DNA of 64,000 bases from Zantedeschia hybrid cultivar (lineage: Eukaryota; Streptophyta; Magnoliopsida; Alismatales; Araceae): contig JARZZO010000001.1 of assembly GCA_030544215.1 (NCBI GenBank), forward strand, positions 37,971,670-38,035,669, given 5' to 3'. Every line of letters starts with the position of its first letter. The stretch's first letter is position 1. Below the pieces are notes generated by a model. The model was not told the origin of the DNA and made no database searches. It worked only from the letters and a program-made list of their open reading frames with translations. The translations under genes were made by a program, and so were the position numbers. Shown piece after piece: positions 1-11,748 of the stretch.

Positions 1-1917
1 ATCTCTAAATTGGAAGCAAGTGTCAATAGTATGCCCAGGTTGCCTATGGAAATAGCAATACCTAGACGTGTTGGCATTCTGAGGCCAAACTGCCTTTTCT
101 CTTGGCAAGACTAAGGCATTAGCTGCCATTAGGACACTGAAAGTGTCTGCCAAAGATTCTGGGAGGACTAGGTATTCTACCCTCTTTGGGCCTGGAGGTC
201 TTCTCTGCTGATTGTAGTCAGCAGGAGGAGGGACATTATGATACGCTGGCGGTGCGCGCGGCTGATACTGCTGTTGTTGCTGGTACTACTGTTGTTGTGG
301 CTGCTGGTACTGCAATTGCCATTGCGACGGATGCTGTGGCTATTACTGTTGCTGTTGCTGGTTTGGCTGCTGGGGCGGCTGATATTGGGGCTGCTGATAC
401 TGAGGGTTCGGCTGTTGCCTGTACCCCTGCTGGTTTGGCTGTGGTGGCCTCTGGTACTGCTGCTGACTCCTCACGAAATGGGGCAAATTGTTGTTCATGC
501 TATTGACTTGCTCATGAGAGATCGTGCCCTCAGTAGTTGGACCTGTGCTGGGAGCATTCGGCACTGCAGGCTTCCGAGGTGGAGGCCTGCTAGGTCTGTG
601 AGGATCAAAGACGCTAGAAAACGTAGCGTCCTTGAAGGCATTCTGACAGTACCGTGCTCTTTCATAGAGCTCTGCCATGCTGGTCAGATTGTTCAGGGAA
701 AGCACTAGTTTGAACTGGGGCGTGGCATTGGAAATCCGCATCTTCACTTGCTCCGACTCGGACAAGTGATCTTTCACTTTCTCGGCCAAGCCCCGCCATC
801 TATCGGCAAAACTGACGAACTCTTCATCGGGTTTCATCTTTTCTGCTATTAGGTCAGTGATGGACAAGGAGGGGGCAACTCTGTCCTGGGATCGTTGAAT
901 GAATGTTTGAGAAACGATACCATAGTCCTCTACTTCGGAGGGTTCCAAAGAAAAGAACCATTCAAGGGTTGGTCCCTCTAAAGATCTCCTGAACAAATAG
1001 GCCAACGACCTCTTGTCGTTTTGCCAGAAGGATGATTCGTACATGAACTCCTTCAAGTGGGTGAAGGGGTTACTAGTACCGTTGTACTTCCGGTACACTG
1101 GCATCTTGGAGGGTGGTAGGCGGAACACTGGCAGGATCGGCAAGTTGATTTCCGGTGCAGCCTTGATCCCCATCATCTTCTGGAGGTTGTTGAATTGTTC
1201 GTCCATGCGCTCCATCTTGGCCAGCAACGCTTGCGTGGTCAGATCAGCCTGGGGAGGAGGAGGAGGTGGAGGTACTTGATAGGCCTGTTGCCTATAGTAC
1301 GTCGGACAGGGAGGATAGTAAAGAGGAGGTCCGGCAGAGCTTCCGCCATGCCCGAGGGCATTTTGATAAGCAGTCATTAGTGGTCTAGCCGGTTGCCTAG
1401 AAGATGAAAGTTGTGGCCCAGCTGGCCGAGAAGTGATATGGAGGCCCTCCATGGCCTGGTGAATGTGAGGAGGATGAAGAGGAGGTTGTTGAGGGATAAC
1501 AGGGGGAACCGCAAGGTTCGGCTCGGCCGGCTGCATGACTGCCTTCCCCTTCAGAATGGACTAGATCGCCTCGAACTGCTGAGGGTCCAGACGGGATGCA
1601 AGAACTCCCAAAGCATTGACAAGATCCTAAGGATCAGAGGATGAGGAATCATTTTGATTCATGTCTCCCTCGAGAATAGGGTTGGGAATCGCATACTCAT
1701 GCGGGGGAGGATCAGGATATTGCTCATGGGGATGAAAAAGAGGGGTCTGGACATTCCCATCATGTCGAAACGGAATGGGGACAGAATTACGGGAGGCATC
1801 AGCATCTCTCCCGCTCTCAAAATTGTAGTCGGAATCACGAGGGGCATTAGCATCTCCCTCGTAGTTAATCATGGCGTCTGGAGCCACACTCAAGTCCCTA
1901 CCCGATCGGAGCAGCAT
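1..1917 (-). pseudogene. gag: Ty3/gypsy (Tat-like) gag, broken by in-frame stops
   Basis: This is the capsid/nucleocapsid precursor of a Ty3/gypsy retrotransposon, read from 1917 down to the window edge in one frame. It opens with MLLRSGRDL. A retrotransposon gag core follows (about 1200-700) with the signatures NPFTHLKEFMYES and SLEGPTLEWFF. After a Gln/Pro-rich stretch it reaches a zinc-finger-like segment, YCYFHRQPGHTIDTC, near positions 10-60. The frame is interrupted by TAG at 1627-1629, TAG at 1561-1563, TAA and TAG at 340-345, and TAG at 286-288, so no full protein can be made. Most stops replace likely Gln codons. The gene lies about 1 kb downstream of its LTR on the same strand; pol must lie left of the window. 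The superfamily is certain; the Tat assignment rests on the LTR shared with the element at 50640-64000. Confidence 0.88.
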
Positions 1918-2923
1918 GATGTGAGATTTTTTTTACAAGGATTGGCAAACAAGTTGTACAGAGATTTAAACAAACAAGTGGATGCTCAACGTGATCTTAA
2001 GATTCCTTGTTGAGTTATTTGGATTTAATTAAACCACAAATTCGCTCAAGGGATGGGATCCTAGTTTCAGTTCAATATCTACCGTTATTTTCTATGGCTT
2101 TCTTTCACAACGTTTATGGAATCTAACCGGGACTTCAACTGGTACAACCAGCCCGATGATCAAGGAGGAGCACCTTGATTTTGGCGACTTACGGAGGCCT
2201 TAACGCCAACTTCTCTAGTTTGATCAAGGGACCGACCCAATCAGAGAGAGTTGATGACGTCAAGTAGAGTGTTCCTAAGAAAAGGAGGGTATCAGCCTCA
2301 ATGCGTATGACCTGTAGCCTGGATGGCCTCTAATGCTTAATACATAATGGGTAATTAGCACACATATCACAAAAATCTGAGAACCGAAGAAGAAATAAGA
2401 AACTGCCTGAATAGCGTCGAGAGTGGTCGACGCCTTTCAAACATAGCGTTAATTTTTCGCAGAAGCTCAAATTGCAAACAACAAAGAAATAAGACTGCAA
2501 GGCGTCTAGGTTGGGCAACGCAGTTTGAAATGCGTCGCTATTCCTAGACGCTTTTCAAGTCGCAGAAGCAGTTTTTCAGGAGGAATTTCTGAGTTGATTC
2601 CTCCTCAAACAGGGTAAAAACAATAAATAATCAGCTAATGCAAGATTTTTTTAGTTTCAGGTTTTTAACAGGGTGATTTTATCAACTAAACAACTAAGAT
2701 ATCAGTCAATCACTCAGCATTTCATCACAAAAACAGCTTTTTAACTAATCAACGGGGAGGGCAAGATCTTGCCACTGGGGTGTGCACGTGGTGCACGTAG
2801 GAAATTAACTAAACTAAAAACACTCACCAATTGGTGAGGACGTGTCGAGAGACACAAGTGGTGCACCGTGGGTGCCCGATTGATAATAGCAAGAACAAAA
2901 GAACTAAAAGATGGCGAGACCAA
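1918..2923 (-). other. Tat-1 5' leader
   Basis: About 1 kb of non-coding leader lies between the primer-binding site and the gag start. I see no gene in it. It holds three 12-10-12 palindromic modules (2407-2558) of the same kind as those in the LTR. Confidence 0.7.
2407..2558. repeat. 12-10-12 modules in the Tat leader (one single, one doublet)
   Basis: The single module has arms at 2407-2418 and 2429-2440 around a 10-nt spacer. The doublet has arms at 2495-2506, 2517-2536 (shared) and 2547-2558 with 10-nt spacers at 2507-2516 and 2537-2546. The arms follow the consensus CTRAAANGCGTC / GACGCCNTTYAG with some mismatches; the spacers are unrelated to each other. Confidence 0.8.
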
Positions 2924-2941
2924 GTCCCACCGTGATCGCCA
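2924..2941 (-). other. Primer-binding site of Tat-1
   Basis: Reading on the minus strand, TGGCGATCACGGTGGGAC begins 8 nt after the end of the 5' LTR. The leading TGG is the complement of the tRNA CCA end. The sequence is not the tRNA-Met type used by the copia elements here. Tat elements often use tRNA-Arg, but I did not verify which tRNA matches. Confidence 0.7.
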
Positions 2942-2949
2942 AAAAAAGC

Positions 2950-4288
2950 TGTGAGTGCTTAAAATGAGCGTGTGATTATCATGAAAGATCTATGTTGTTT
3001 AAGTGCGAAATAAACCTATTAAAAAGAAACTAAGTGAAGTGATCGCCATAAACTTTTGACTTAAAAGTTTCAAAAGAAAGAGTTTGATCGCCTACCTGTT
3101 TGAATGTGGGAGATGTTGAGCTCTTGATTCCCCTCCTTCAGCCGGCTGAAGAAAGAGAGCCCTTCCTTTTCCTTTGTTCTTGCTGTTGAGTTTGAGGATC
3201 GTCCAGAGTTCTTTGTGATTTGCTTGTTGATTTCCTCCCCTTTGATTCTTTGCAGCTTGTAAAAAATAAAAAGAAGAATAAAGAAATGATGAGAATTTAA
3301 GCAAAAGTAGTATCCATTCTAAACAGAGTTTTAAACATGCAACTAAACATAGAACTCACTTGTTGGGATGGTCTTCAAAACCCCTTTAAATTGATTTTTA
3401 GAAATGATGCTAGTGTAGTGTGTGTTGCATGGAGTGATGTGATGAAGAATGTAGAATTAATGAAGATGTGAATATGAAAAAGTGCAGAAATGAATTGAAA
3501 AACTTATGCAAGTTGGATGAAGCCTTGAATTGGATGAAGATTGGATGAAGAACGGATGCCGACTTCTAGAAACAGCAGCACTTCGGCGTTTGGACGTCGT
3601 TGCTTCGATCTTCAATCAACTCTTCAATCACTAATTAATCACCAGCTCTAACTTTGATTCTATCTTTTTTTTATTTCCAATTCAAGATGCAATGTATTTA
3701 TAGACTTCTTCTGCGTCCGCGGATTTACATGGAAAATTTTGGGATTTATCCATCTTAACCAACAAATAAATACATATTAATTCATCTTTATCTGTAATTA
3801 TCTAAAACGCGTTAACCACTAAAGACGCCTTTCATATTGATTAAGATAAAGATAAACATCCGGGAAAAACTTATCTTTATCTGTATTAGCTAAAATGCGT
3901 CTACATGTATAGACGTCTTTTACACTAATTAAGATAAGGATAAACATCCGGAAGAGAAGTAGAAATAGCTTAGGAAACCTAAAACGCGTCATGTCTTACA
4001 GACGCCTTTTAGCTAATTAATCAATTGATTAAAATTCAAATTTAAACGTTAAAATAAGAATAAACTGTAAATGGCGTCCACATAAGTCGACGTCTTTTAG
4101 ACTTCTTCATATTTTAACTGAAATTTGAGTTAAAATCAATTTAATTGACTAACTTAAACATGTCTGTTAAACCCGACACTCAAAAATATCAATAAAAATT
4201 AATCAATGATTAAATATCAGACCATTCTGAGGCATTATTATATGATATGAAATTTACTCAAAATGATGTCAAAATTAGCGTGTCTACA
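2950..4288 (-). mobile_element. 5' LTR of Tat-1 (Ty3/gypsy)
   Basis: The LTR is 1339 bp. On the minus strand it starts TGTAGACACGC and ends AAGCACTCACA. It aligns along its length with the LTRs at 50640-51997 (same orientation) and 59599-60921 (opposite orientation). A TATAAATA box faces the minus strand near 3696-3703. The PBS, leader and gag follow in the right order, so this is the 5' LTR. The upstream flank (4289 on) is another LTR family, into which the element inserted. The expected TSD would repeat GTCGG at the other end, outside the window. Confidence 0.9.
3802..4100. repeat. Four 12-10-12 modules in the Tat-1 LTR
   Basis: Modules lie at 3802-3835, 3890-3923, 3979-4012 and 4067-4100. 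Each is a 12-bp arm, exactly 10 nt, and the inverted 12-bp arm. Spacers read AACCACTAAA, TACATGTATA, ATGTCTTACA and CACATAAGTC. They sit about 90 bp apart in the U3 region upstream of the TATA box. Confidence 0.9.
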
Positions 4289-5648
4289 GTCGGATCCCTC
4301 GGTTTGGGCCCTTGCGGGGCTAGGGCTTGTTTTCTTTTTTGCGTCGAGCTCGCTCGACGCAATTCAAATGGCGTCCAGCAATGTGGACGTGTTTTAGGCT
4401 GTGCCACATGGGCGCCACGTGGGCTCGCCTTAGGGCGCGAGAGTACGACCCCGGTCTTATCTTCTGAATGGCGTCTTGTATGGACGACGCCATTTAGAGT
4501 ACGGCCCTGATTTGTCAGTGTACGGCTGGGACTTGTCATCTAAATGACGTTGGACTTGCATGACGCGTTTTTCCCAGTTTCTGTTTGACCCTGTGAACCC
4601 TCCCTCATTTCCCTCATTCTCTCCTTTCTCTTCTCTCTCCTCTCTTCCCTCCGACCCTCCGGCTCCCTTTCCCCCCTTCTCCTTCCTTTCTTCTCCCCAT
4701 TCCTCCTCTCCCTCCACTCCATTAACCTCCCAACTTCCTCCACTACCACCACCACTTCCTCCACGGTGCATTTCTCTCTGGACGGCGGCCGACGTCCCAG
4801 TGGAGTAATGGCATCCACGGCGGTACCGGCGGCGGCGTGTAGCGAGGCGGGTTGGCGGCTTGGAGCTCGGAGGAGTTCGAGTAACCGGTAGGGTGACGAT
4901 TTCCGTTGTATTTTGTTTAAAACCATGTTTTTTCCGCTTTGGAGCATGTTTAGGGTGTTTTCGAGGTGAAAACACTAATTGCATGAAATGAGAAATTGGG
5001 AGTTTTTAATGGGTATTTAGGTTCTTCTCGTCCTCCTCTACTTTGTAGTGTTTTTTATACGATTTAGGGGAGAAATCCCGCCTTGTGACTTGGGGGAAGG
5101 CGGAGGGAGAACCTGTCTGTGAGGGTTAAATGGTGTCGGGGGACAGCGATGCCTTTTAAAAAGCGTGTTCCACCCGCGACGTGATTTAGCCCAAATAACA
5201 TACTCTGTCTCTGGATTGAGTAGCGTCCAGAGACAATGACACCTTTTAAACAGCGACTTCCGTGCATGACGCGTTTTAAGTTCAGATCACCCCGAGGCTT
5301 GTTTCTGTTTCTGTCGTTATTAGGCGACTAGGGACGTCGACGCCTTTTAAACGACGACCCATTTGAACGATGCGATTTAGGCCATTTTCCGAGACCCATT
5401 TCACATAAACCAGTTTAGGGGTCTTGAATGACGGCGGCCTTGGGCGACGCGATTCAAGATAGAATCTCATTAAAGCATGTAATTAACATGTGTTTATATT
5501 GTTAGATAGTTGGATAAATGCATGTTTGAAATCATACTCGAGGACGATGAATTCTACGTGATCGGATCGCACCGTGTTGCGTTTTGTACGATCGTGGGCC
5601 TAGAGTGACAATTGTTAGCGCTTATGCACCCTGTGTCGGTGTGGGAGT
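4289..5648 (+). mobile_element. Gypsy D-type LTR (D-prime), piece 1
   Basis: This is the first part of an LTR homologous to those of element D (31988-34525 and 37905-40442) but on the plus strand. Roughly the first 50 bp are missing because Tat-1 abuts it. Shared landmarks include the run around GTGCCACATGG with GCGAGAGTACG, the pyrimidine-rich tract at 4590-4760 and the GC-rich block at 4780-4880. The long open frames across 4457-4984 are incidental. The LTR continues at 7192 and 16721 after two copia insertions. Confidence 0.82.
4334..5457. repeat. Eleven 12-10-12 modules in the D-prime LTR
   Basis: Doublets lie at 4334-4397, 5126-5189, 5216-5279 and 5317-5380. Singles lie at 4464-4497, 4540-4573 and 5424-5457. 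All have 10-nt spacers. In doublets the two modules share a 20-nt central arm, for example at 5238-5257. Several arms are weaker than in element D. Most spacers look unrelated to those in the D LTR. Confidence 0.83.
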
Positions 5649-7191
5649 TGTTGGGTTCTCGGGTTTCTCTGGATCGCTCACGCAGCGGAAAATAAAATAA
5701 AAACAGCGATCTATTTTTCCCATTTCGAAAAATCTAAAAACACGATAATCGGATTATCGGTTCCTACCGTGTGCGGATTCGAATCCGCAACCGTTTGGTT
5801 CCGTCGGTGCGACACCGCAAGCCGTGCAAGCGCCCGGCCTCTAGCAGAGTCCACGCGATCGTCCTCGCGACGGATGTCCTCACGTTCCTCGTTCATCGTA
5901 ACCGACGAAACCTCCGCTGGTCGCCGCAACGCGCGGACGATATCCCGTCGAACGAGAATCGGACAAGCGGCGGAGCAGATCCGGATCTATCTGAGACGCC
6001 AGAGAGAGAGAGAAGCAGAGGAGGGGCGGCTAGGGTTAGCAGCAGCTTGGCCTGCTCAGCCCGTTCGCTATGTTTTATACTAACCGTGCAGTTTTTCATA
6101 AAAACCCCCGGTTTATATAAAACCCACTTATTTATCCATCGCGTTGAGAATCATTTGCGTGTGACCCTCTAGGCCCAATTACCAGTCCGGTTAACAGCCT
6201 AATAAGCCCAGTAACTCCTTACTGGCTTTATTAATCAATTAATAACTCTTTATTAATTAATTATTCAATTGAATTGATGTCCCACATTGAATTTGACCGG
6301 GCCTACGATCACGTTGGGTGCTAAGCAACACCACGTGAACTTAGAAGGTATCGGGGTTAAATAACCCACTCTTGGAACCTTTCCACCGACAGTTACCGCG
6401 TGGATATAATCCTTCATTCGTACAATGCTCTCGAGTCAACTCAGGGTATGGCGTGCTGTCAAACCCTAATCGGTCGACTCACTTGGATTGGATGTCGTTG
6501 ATAAATATCGGAAAACTCCTTTCCCGATATTATCGTCCGCCCTGGCTAGGGATTTTCGCGCATCTTTCCTAGAGCATTCTCTCTCTAAGTACCGAGAGTG
6601 AATGATTCCTTATTGACATACAATTCCCTTCGACGGTATTCCGCTGTATCCAATCCTTGGCGTTTTAGAATCCCGTGGCTAGTGATTCGTAAACCAAGGT
6701 CAAAGTACATAAGTCCATCGACAAGGTGTCTTTGGTGTCTCAGGTTCGAGGACTATCCACGCAACTGCGACAATAGAATCAAGCTGGTTGACAGTGAGGT
6801 ACAATACCATCCAGCGATTCAGTCGGATCAGTTCAGTGAACTCATTCTCTAATGAGCACCTACAGATTCGCCTTAGTGTCTCCACACAAGTGACTTATGA
6901 GATCAATCACCCTCATCATATGAGCAGGAGTAATCTATACTAGTCTAACCGGATATCCGATGTGCTTCTCAGATATCCTCCGACTAGGAACGATTAAGAA
7001 TATGTGTGTTTAAGTGATCAGTCTCATCAGTATGATCTCATCATAATCTGATCACTATAGCACATATTTACGGACTTCATTATGAAACGATAATTAACGC
7101 AATTTATACATAATGAATATTTTGTCATTATATTAATAAATGAACGAAATTTACATAGTCAGATTGGCTTGTAGGCCACCTAAAACTAACA
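5649..7191 (-). mobile_element. Copia A/B-family solo LTR
   Basis: A complete 1543-bp LTR, reading TGTTGGG...ACTAACA on the plus strand, matches the reverse complement of the copia A LTR. No internal sequence is attached on either side. The flanks are GGAGT (5644-5648) and AGAGT (7192-7196), a probable 5-bp TSD with one mismatch. The D-prime LTR resumes on the far side. This is what recombination between the two LTRs of one element leaves behind. Confidence 0.88.
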
Positions 7192-7385
7192 AGAGTGACA
7201 CGGCACCGGTGTGGGAGCGGTGGGGTGACGCCTAGAGAGAGGGTCACCTGGTGTACCCTGGAGTATAGCTAGTACCGGTGTGGGAGTGGTACATTTGGAG
7301 TGTCACTCGTGCTGGGGGAAGCAAGATCACCTTGAGCCGTGTCAGGCCGGAGTAGCCAGTGTGCTATCTGAGGGGTTGTTGTTTG
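7192..7385 (+). mobile_element. Gypsy D-type LTR (D-prime), piece 2
   Basis: A 194-bp segment of the D-type LTR lies between the solo copia LTR and copia element A. It matches the reverse complement of about 32690-32860, including CACCGGTGTGGGAG-type repeats and the segment GTGCTATCTGAGGGGTT. It ends in GTTTG, the TSD of copia A. Confidence 0.85.
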
Positions 7386-8936
7386 TGTTAGTTTAGGTGG
7401 CCTACAAGCCAATCTAACAATGTAAATCTCGTTCATTATTAATAAAATGGCATAATATTCATTATGTGTAAATCGCGTTAATTATCGTTGCATAATGAAG
7501 TCCGTGAATATGTGCTATGGTGATCAGATTATGATGAGATCATACTAATGAGACTGATCACTTACACACACATATTCTTAATCGTTCCTAGTCAGAGGAT
7601 ATCCGAGAAGGACATCGGATATCCGGTTAGACTAGTACAGATTACTCCTGCTCATATGATGAGGGTGACTAGTCTCATAAGTCACTTGTGTGGAGACACT
7701 AAGGCGAATCTGTAGGTGCTCATTGGAGAATGAGTTCACTGAACTGATCCGACTGAATCGCTGGATGGTATTGTACCTCACTGTCAACCAGCTTGATTCT
7801 ATTGTCGCAGTTGCGTGGATGGTCCTCGGACAAGAGACACCAAGGACACCTTGGCGGTGGACTTCTGTACTTTGACCTTGGTCTACGAATCTCTAGCCAC
7901 GGGATTCTAATACGCCAAGGATTGGGTGCAGCGGAATACCGTCGAAGGGAATTGTATGTCAATAAGGAATCATTCGCTCTCGGTACTTAGAGAGAGAATG
8001 CTCTAGGAAGGATGCACGGAAGTCCCTGGCCAGGGCGGACGATAATATCGGAAAAGGAGTTTTCCGATATTCATTAGCGGCATCCAATCCAAGTGAGTCG
8101 ACCGGCTAGGGTTTGACAGCTCGCCATGCCCTGAGTTGACTCGAGAGCGTTCTACGAATGAAGGATTATATCCACGCGGTAACTGTCGACGGAAAGGTTC
8201 CAAGAGTGGGTTACTTAACCCCAAATACCTTCTGGGTTTACGCGGTGTTGCTTGGCACCCAACGTGATCGTAGGCCCGGTCAAATTCGATGTGCGACATC
8301 AATTCGATTGATTAATTGATTAATAAAAGGTTATTAATTAATTAATAAAGCCAGTGAGGAGTCACTGGGCTTACTGGGCCATTAACTAGACTGGTACTTG
8401 GGCCTAGAGGGTCACACGCAAATGATTCTCAAGGCGATGGATAAATAAGTGGGTTTTATACAAACCGGGGGTTTTTGTGAAAAACCGCGCGGTTAGTATA
8501 AAACATAGCGAACGGGCTGAGTAGGCCAAGCTGCTGCTAACCCTAGCCGCCCCTCCTCGTTTTCTGTCCTTCTCTGGCGTCCAGGCAGATTCAGATCTGC
8601 CCCGCCGCTTCTCCGAATCCCGTTCGACGGGAAATCGTCCACGCGCTGCGGCGATCATTGCGGCGACCAGCGGAGGCTTCGCGGGCTGCGAAGAACGACG
8701 AACTCGAGGATATCCATCGCGGGGAGGATCGCGTGGACTTCGCTAGAGGCCGGGCGCTTGCGCGGGTTGTGGTGTCACACCGACGGAACCGAACAGCTGC
8801 GGATTCGAATCTGCACACGGTGAGAAAAGATAATCTGATTATCTCGAATTTTAGTCTCCGAAACGGGAACGGATCGCTGTAAATTTTTTTATTTTCCGCT
8901 GCGTGAGCGATCCGGAGAAACAAAGAAAATCCAACA
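7386..8936 (+). repeat. 5' LTR of copia A
   Basis: The LTR is 1551 bp, starts TGTTAGTTTAGG and ends AAATCCAACA. A TATAAAA box lies near 8493-8500. It is closely similar to the LTRs at 5649, 15182, 18432 and 26027. Its middle also resembles the copia C LTR (for example the CTAATGAGCACC and CCCTCATCATATGAGCAG blocks), so A/B and C are sister families. Confidence 0.93.
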
Positions 8937-8937
8937 G

Positions 8938-8950
8938 TGGTATCAGAGAC
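8938..8950 (+). other. Primer-binding site of copia A
   Basis: TGGTATCAGAGAC starts one base after the LTR. It matches the complement of the 3' end of plant initiator tRNA-Met (TGGTATCAGAGC) except near its end. Confidence 0.9.
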
Positions 8951-9869
8951 AGGTTCCACTGTTTCTCGACCCGTTTCGGTTTCCGAAATTGATTTTTCTT
9001 GAGTTATTCCATGCGTTTAATCCGATTAAAATGGCGGAATATTGTTCATAAGATGAACACAAATAATTTGATTATTTTTCCGTGATTTTTCGAGATTATT
9101 TTGGGGGTTTTTCGTGTTCTTCGTGAGACGAAGAACGGCGAGTTTACGGTGGCTTGAATCTGCTTCCCAATCGTTGGGATGGCCGGCCATGACTCCGGAT
9201 CCACAGGTGATAGTCACCACTCCACATCCGGTATTTTTCCGGCGCTAGAATTGCCTTGGAGAGCCGCAAAAATCTAGCCCCAAATCGGATTTAAACTCTG
9301 CAAAAACCAGAAATTTTGGGCTTTTAGGGCTTCGGATTGCATATCTTAGAAGCCCTCGCCGGCGCCGGGGTGCCCACCGGCGATGGGGTGGGTCACCGGA
9401 GTGACCTGCCGGCATCGGTGCCCGGCCGCCGGGCGGCGCCGCACTGGGTAGCCGCCGGCCACCAACCTGGAAAACCCTCTTAGGGTTTCGGTTGTGTCGG
9501 GTGTTGCAGGGTGGAAGGAGGGGCCGGCCCGACCGGCCGGTCGAGCCTGGGCCGGGCCCGAGCCCTGGGCTCTGGTCCAGGCGAGCCCAGGCGCGCCTGG
9601 TTCGGACCCAGGCGCGCCTGGCTCGAACCCAGGTCCTGCTGGGCCCGGGCCAGCTTGGCCCAATTGGGCTGAGCCCTTCTTTGAAACCCCACTAGCCCCA
9701 ATTAAACCCTAAATAAAACCCCTTTGACCCAATTAAATTCTAATTAGATTTTAAATTTAAAATCAAAATTGTTTTTGAAATTAAATCTTTATCTAATTTT
9801 ATTTAATTGGGTTATTAATGATTTGTGAATCATTTTAATTAACATTTAGTTGTTAGTTGATTAACATTA

Positions 9870-10385
9870 ACTGTTAGTTTAATGGTTAAACTAATAGTTA
9901 ATTTTAATAATACTAATTTAATGGTTAAATTAGTAATTAATAATTATTAATCTAATAGTTAGATCATTAATTGTTATTTCAACTAATGGTTAATTAGTAA
10001 TTGAGTTAGTTATTAATTTAATTGTTAAATTAATAATTAACTTAAATGATTAATTTAAGTGTTAAATTAGTTGTATTTAATGATTATTGTTAGTTATTGA
10101 TTTAAGGGTTAAATTAATGATTAACTTTAATCTTCTAATCTAATTGTTAGATTATAGTTATTAATTGATTAGTGTTAATTAATAATTTAAATGTTAAATT
10201 ACTAATTAACATTAATCAACTAATCTAAGAGTTAGATTAGTAGTTAATTAATAATTAGAGTTAATTAATAATTTAAGTGTTAAACTGTTAATTAATTTTG
10301 ATGGATTAATCTAAGAGTTAGATTAATCTTTAATAGTCTAATTGTTAGATTATTAAAGGGGTTTGATCTAAGTGTTAGATTATTA
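9870..10385. repeat. AT-rich array of 7-3-7 hairpins
   Basis: About thirteen copies of a 17-bp inverted repeat occur at irregular spacing: arms AATYTAA and TTARATT around three nucleotides usually ending in G. Examples are AATCTAAGAGTTAGATT and AATTTAAGTGTTAAATT. The sequence between copies is simple TTAATTAAT-like DNA. Confidence 0.7.
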
Positions 10386-11250
10386 AAATTGTTCTAATGG
10401 GCATGGAATAATCTGGAATTATTAATTCGGAGTGTGTGCGCATGTGATGTGTGTTTATTGCTTTTAAATTTGATTTAATTGCATGTTAGGTTAATAAAAT
10501 GAGTTTTCAAAATTCAAATACCAATTTTGATTGGATCCCAGCTTTTTGAAAGCCAAAATTTATCTATTTTTGAAAACTCATTTGTTTTAGCCATGTGATG
10601 CGCTTAATCATGTGTGGATGTCTAAAACACACCGTGGTCATAGATATGCACTTTTAATTGTTCATGTGATGAATGATGTGTTTGTGTGGATCGTGGATGA
10701 ATGATGGATGTTTATTAATTGTTAATAAATAGAGGTCTGCGCACCTCTCTCTCTCTCATACTCCGATGTATTTCTACCTCCCTCTCTCTCTTGTACTCGC
10801 CATAAGGCCCTCTTCTAATTACATGTAATTCTAGAATTAATGTAATCTGATCGAGGCAACCGAGGAAGGAGCGAGGACGATCCACAACTGCAACCAGGAA
10901 GGTGAAAAGATGGAGATCTCTTGCCTGTGTTTGCAGGTTATCTAATATAATTGTTGTGTTAGATTGTGTGTGCGTTTGACTGTTGGCTCCAGTGAAACCC
11001 GCTGTGCTATCCATGACCACACTAATGACATGTATGTGATGCATTGTTTATCTTTTGATTATGAATCAAAGCAGGTTATAGTATTTAGTAAATATATACG
11101 ATATATTTATATACTATCACCTAGGAGAGACCAAGATAAAAGCTATCCAAATACCCTCAGATAAACTCTAAGCTGTAACGCAAGTAGTTAAGAACTTACC
11201 GCGTGGTCCACCATCATTATAGTCATAGGATTCAAATCACTTTAGGCAGG

Positions 11251-11556
11251 TTTGTTGTGCTATCCACAAGGCCTGCTTAATTGGGAGGAGAAACTGTGGC
11301 TATGGCATTAGATGCCTTTAGATCGGGGTAGAGGAACCATGTAGCTTTGTTGTGCTATCCACAAGGGCTGCATGAAAATCTATGCTCGTCGCGTAATGAT
11401 GGTTAGCTTAGACCAGAATTAGTGGTTTGTTGTACTATCCACAAGGCCATTAAATCTCTGGGGACCGAAGCTATGATCAGATATTGCAAGGAGTTGCAAG
11501 TCCCATGAGTTGGGTGCTCTCTGATTGTATTACAGTTTGTTGTGCTATCCACAAGG
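11251..11556 (+). repeat. Four copies of a leader motif with TTGTG/CACAA arms
   Basis: Copies lie at 11251-11271, 11346-11366, 11426-11446 and 11536-11556, upstream of gag. The core is TTGTTGTGCTATCCACAAGG, with one base changed in the third copy. TTGTG and CACAA can pair as a small hairpin. The same four-copy arrangement is found in the leaders of copia B and both leader copies of C. Confidence 0.88.
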
Positions 11557-11748
11557 CTGTAGTGCAAGTCATTGAGATTCTGATCCCCACTAGGAGACTG
11601 TCGGCGTCTCCCGTTCTGTATAACTGAGGGTTATACAGTTCGTCGAAAATTAGTGGGAGTTAAACTTGAAGAAAAGACCATGTCTTGTTTTAAACTTTAA
11701 TAATTGAACATCCGCTAAATAGATTTTACTTATCTCCTGTAGGGAATT

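Larger units (their letters stand above)
8951..11748 (+). other. Copia A leader (non-coding)
   Basis: About 2.8 kb separate the PBS from gag. It has a GC-rich block with repeated CCAGGCGCGCCTGG palindromes (about 9535-9660), then a very AT-rich block with a hairpin array (9870-10385), then a segment with four copies of a conserved motif (11251-11556). A CT-rich run lies near 10745-10790. I see no gene here. Confidence 0.7.

Noticed and set aside
238..708. A Leu-rich 156-residue plus-strand frame.
   Set aside because: It is the complement of the Gln-rich part of gag; CAG repeats read as CTG give poly-Leu.
7690..7962. Overlapping 61- and 80-residue open frames on opposite strands, conserved in all five A/B copia LTRs.
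   Set aside because: They lie inside LTR sequence that is highly similar throughout, on both strands, with no domain or codon bias; conservation follows from recent copying.
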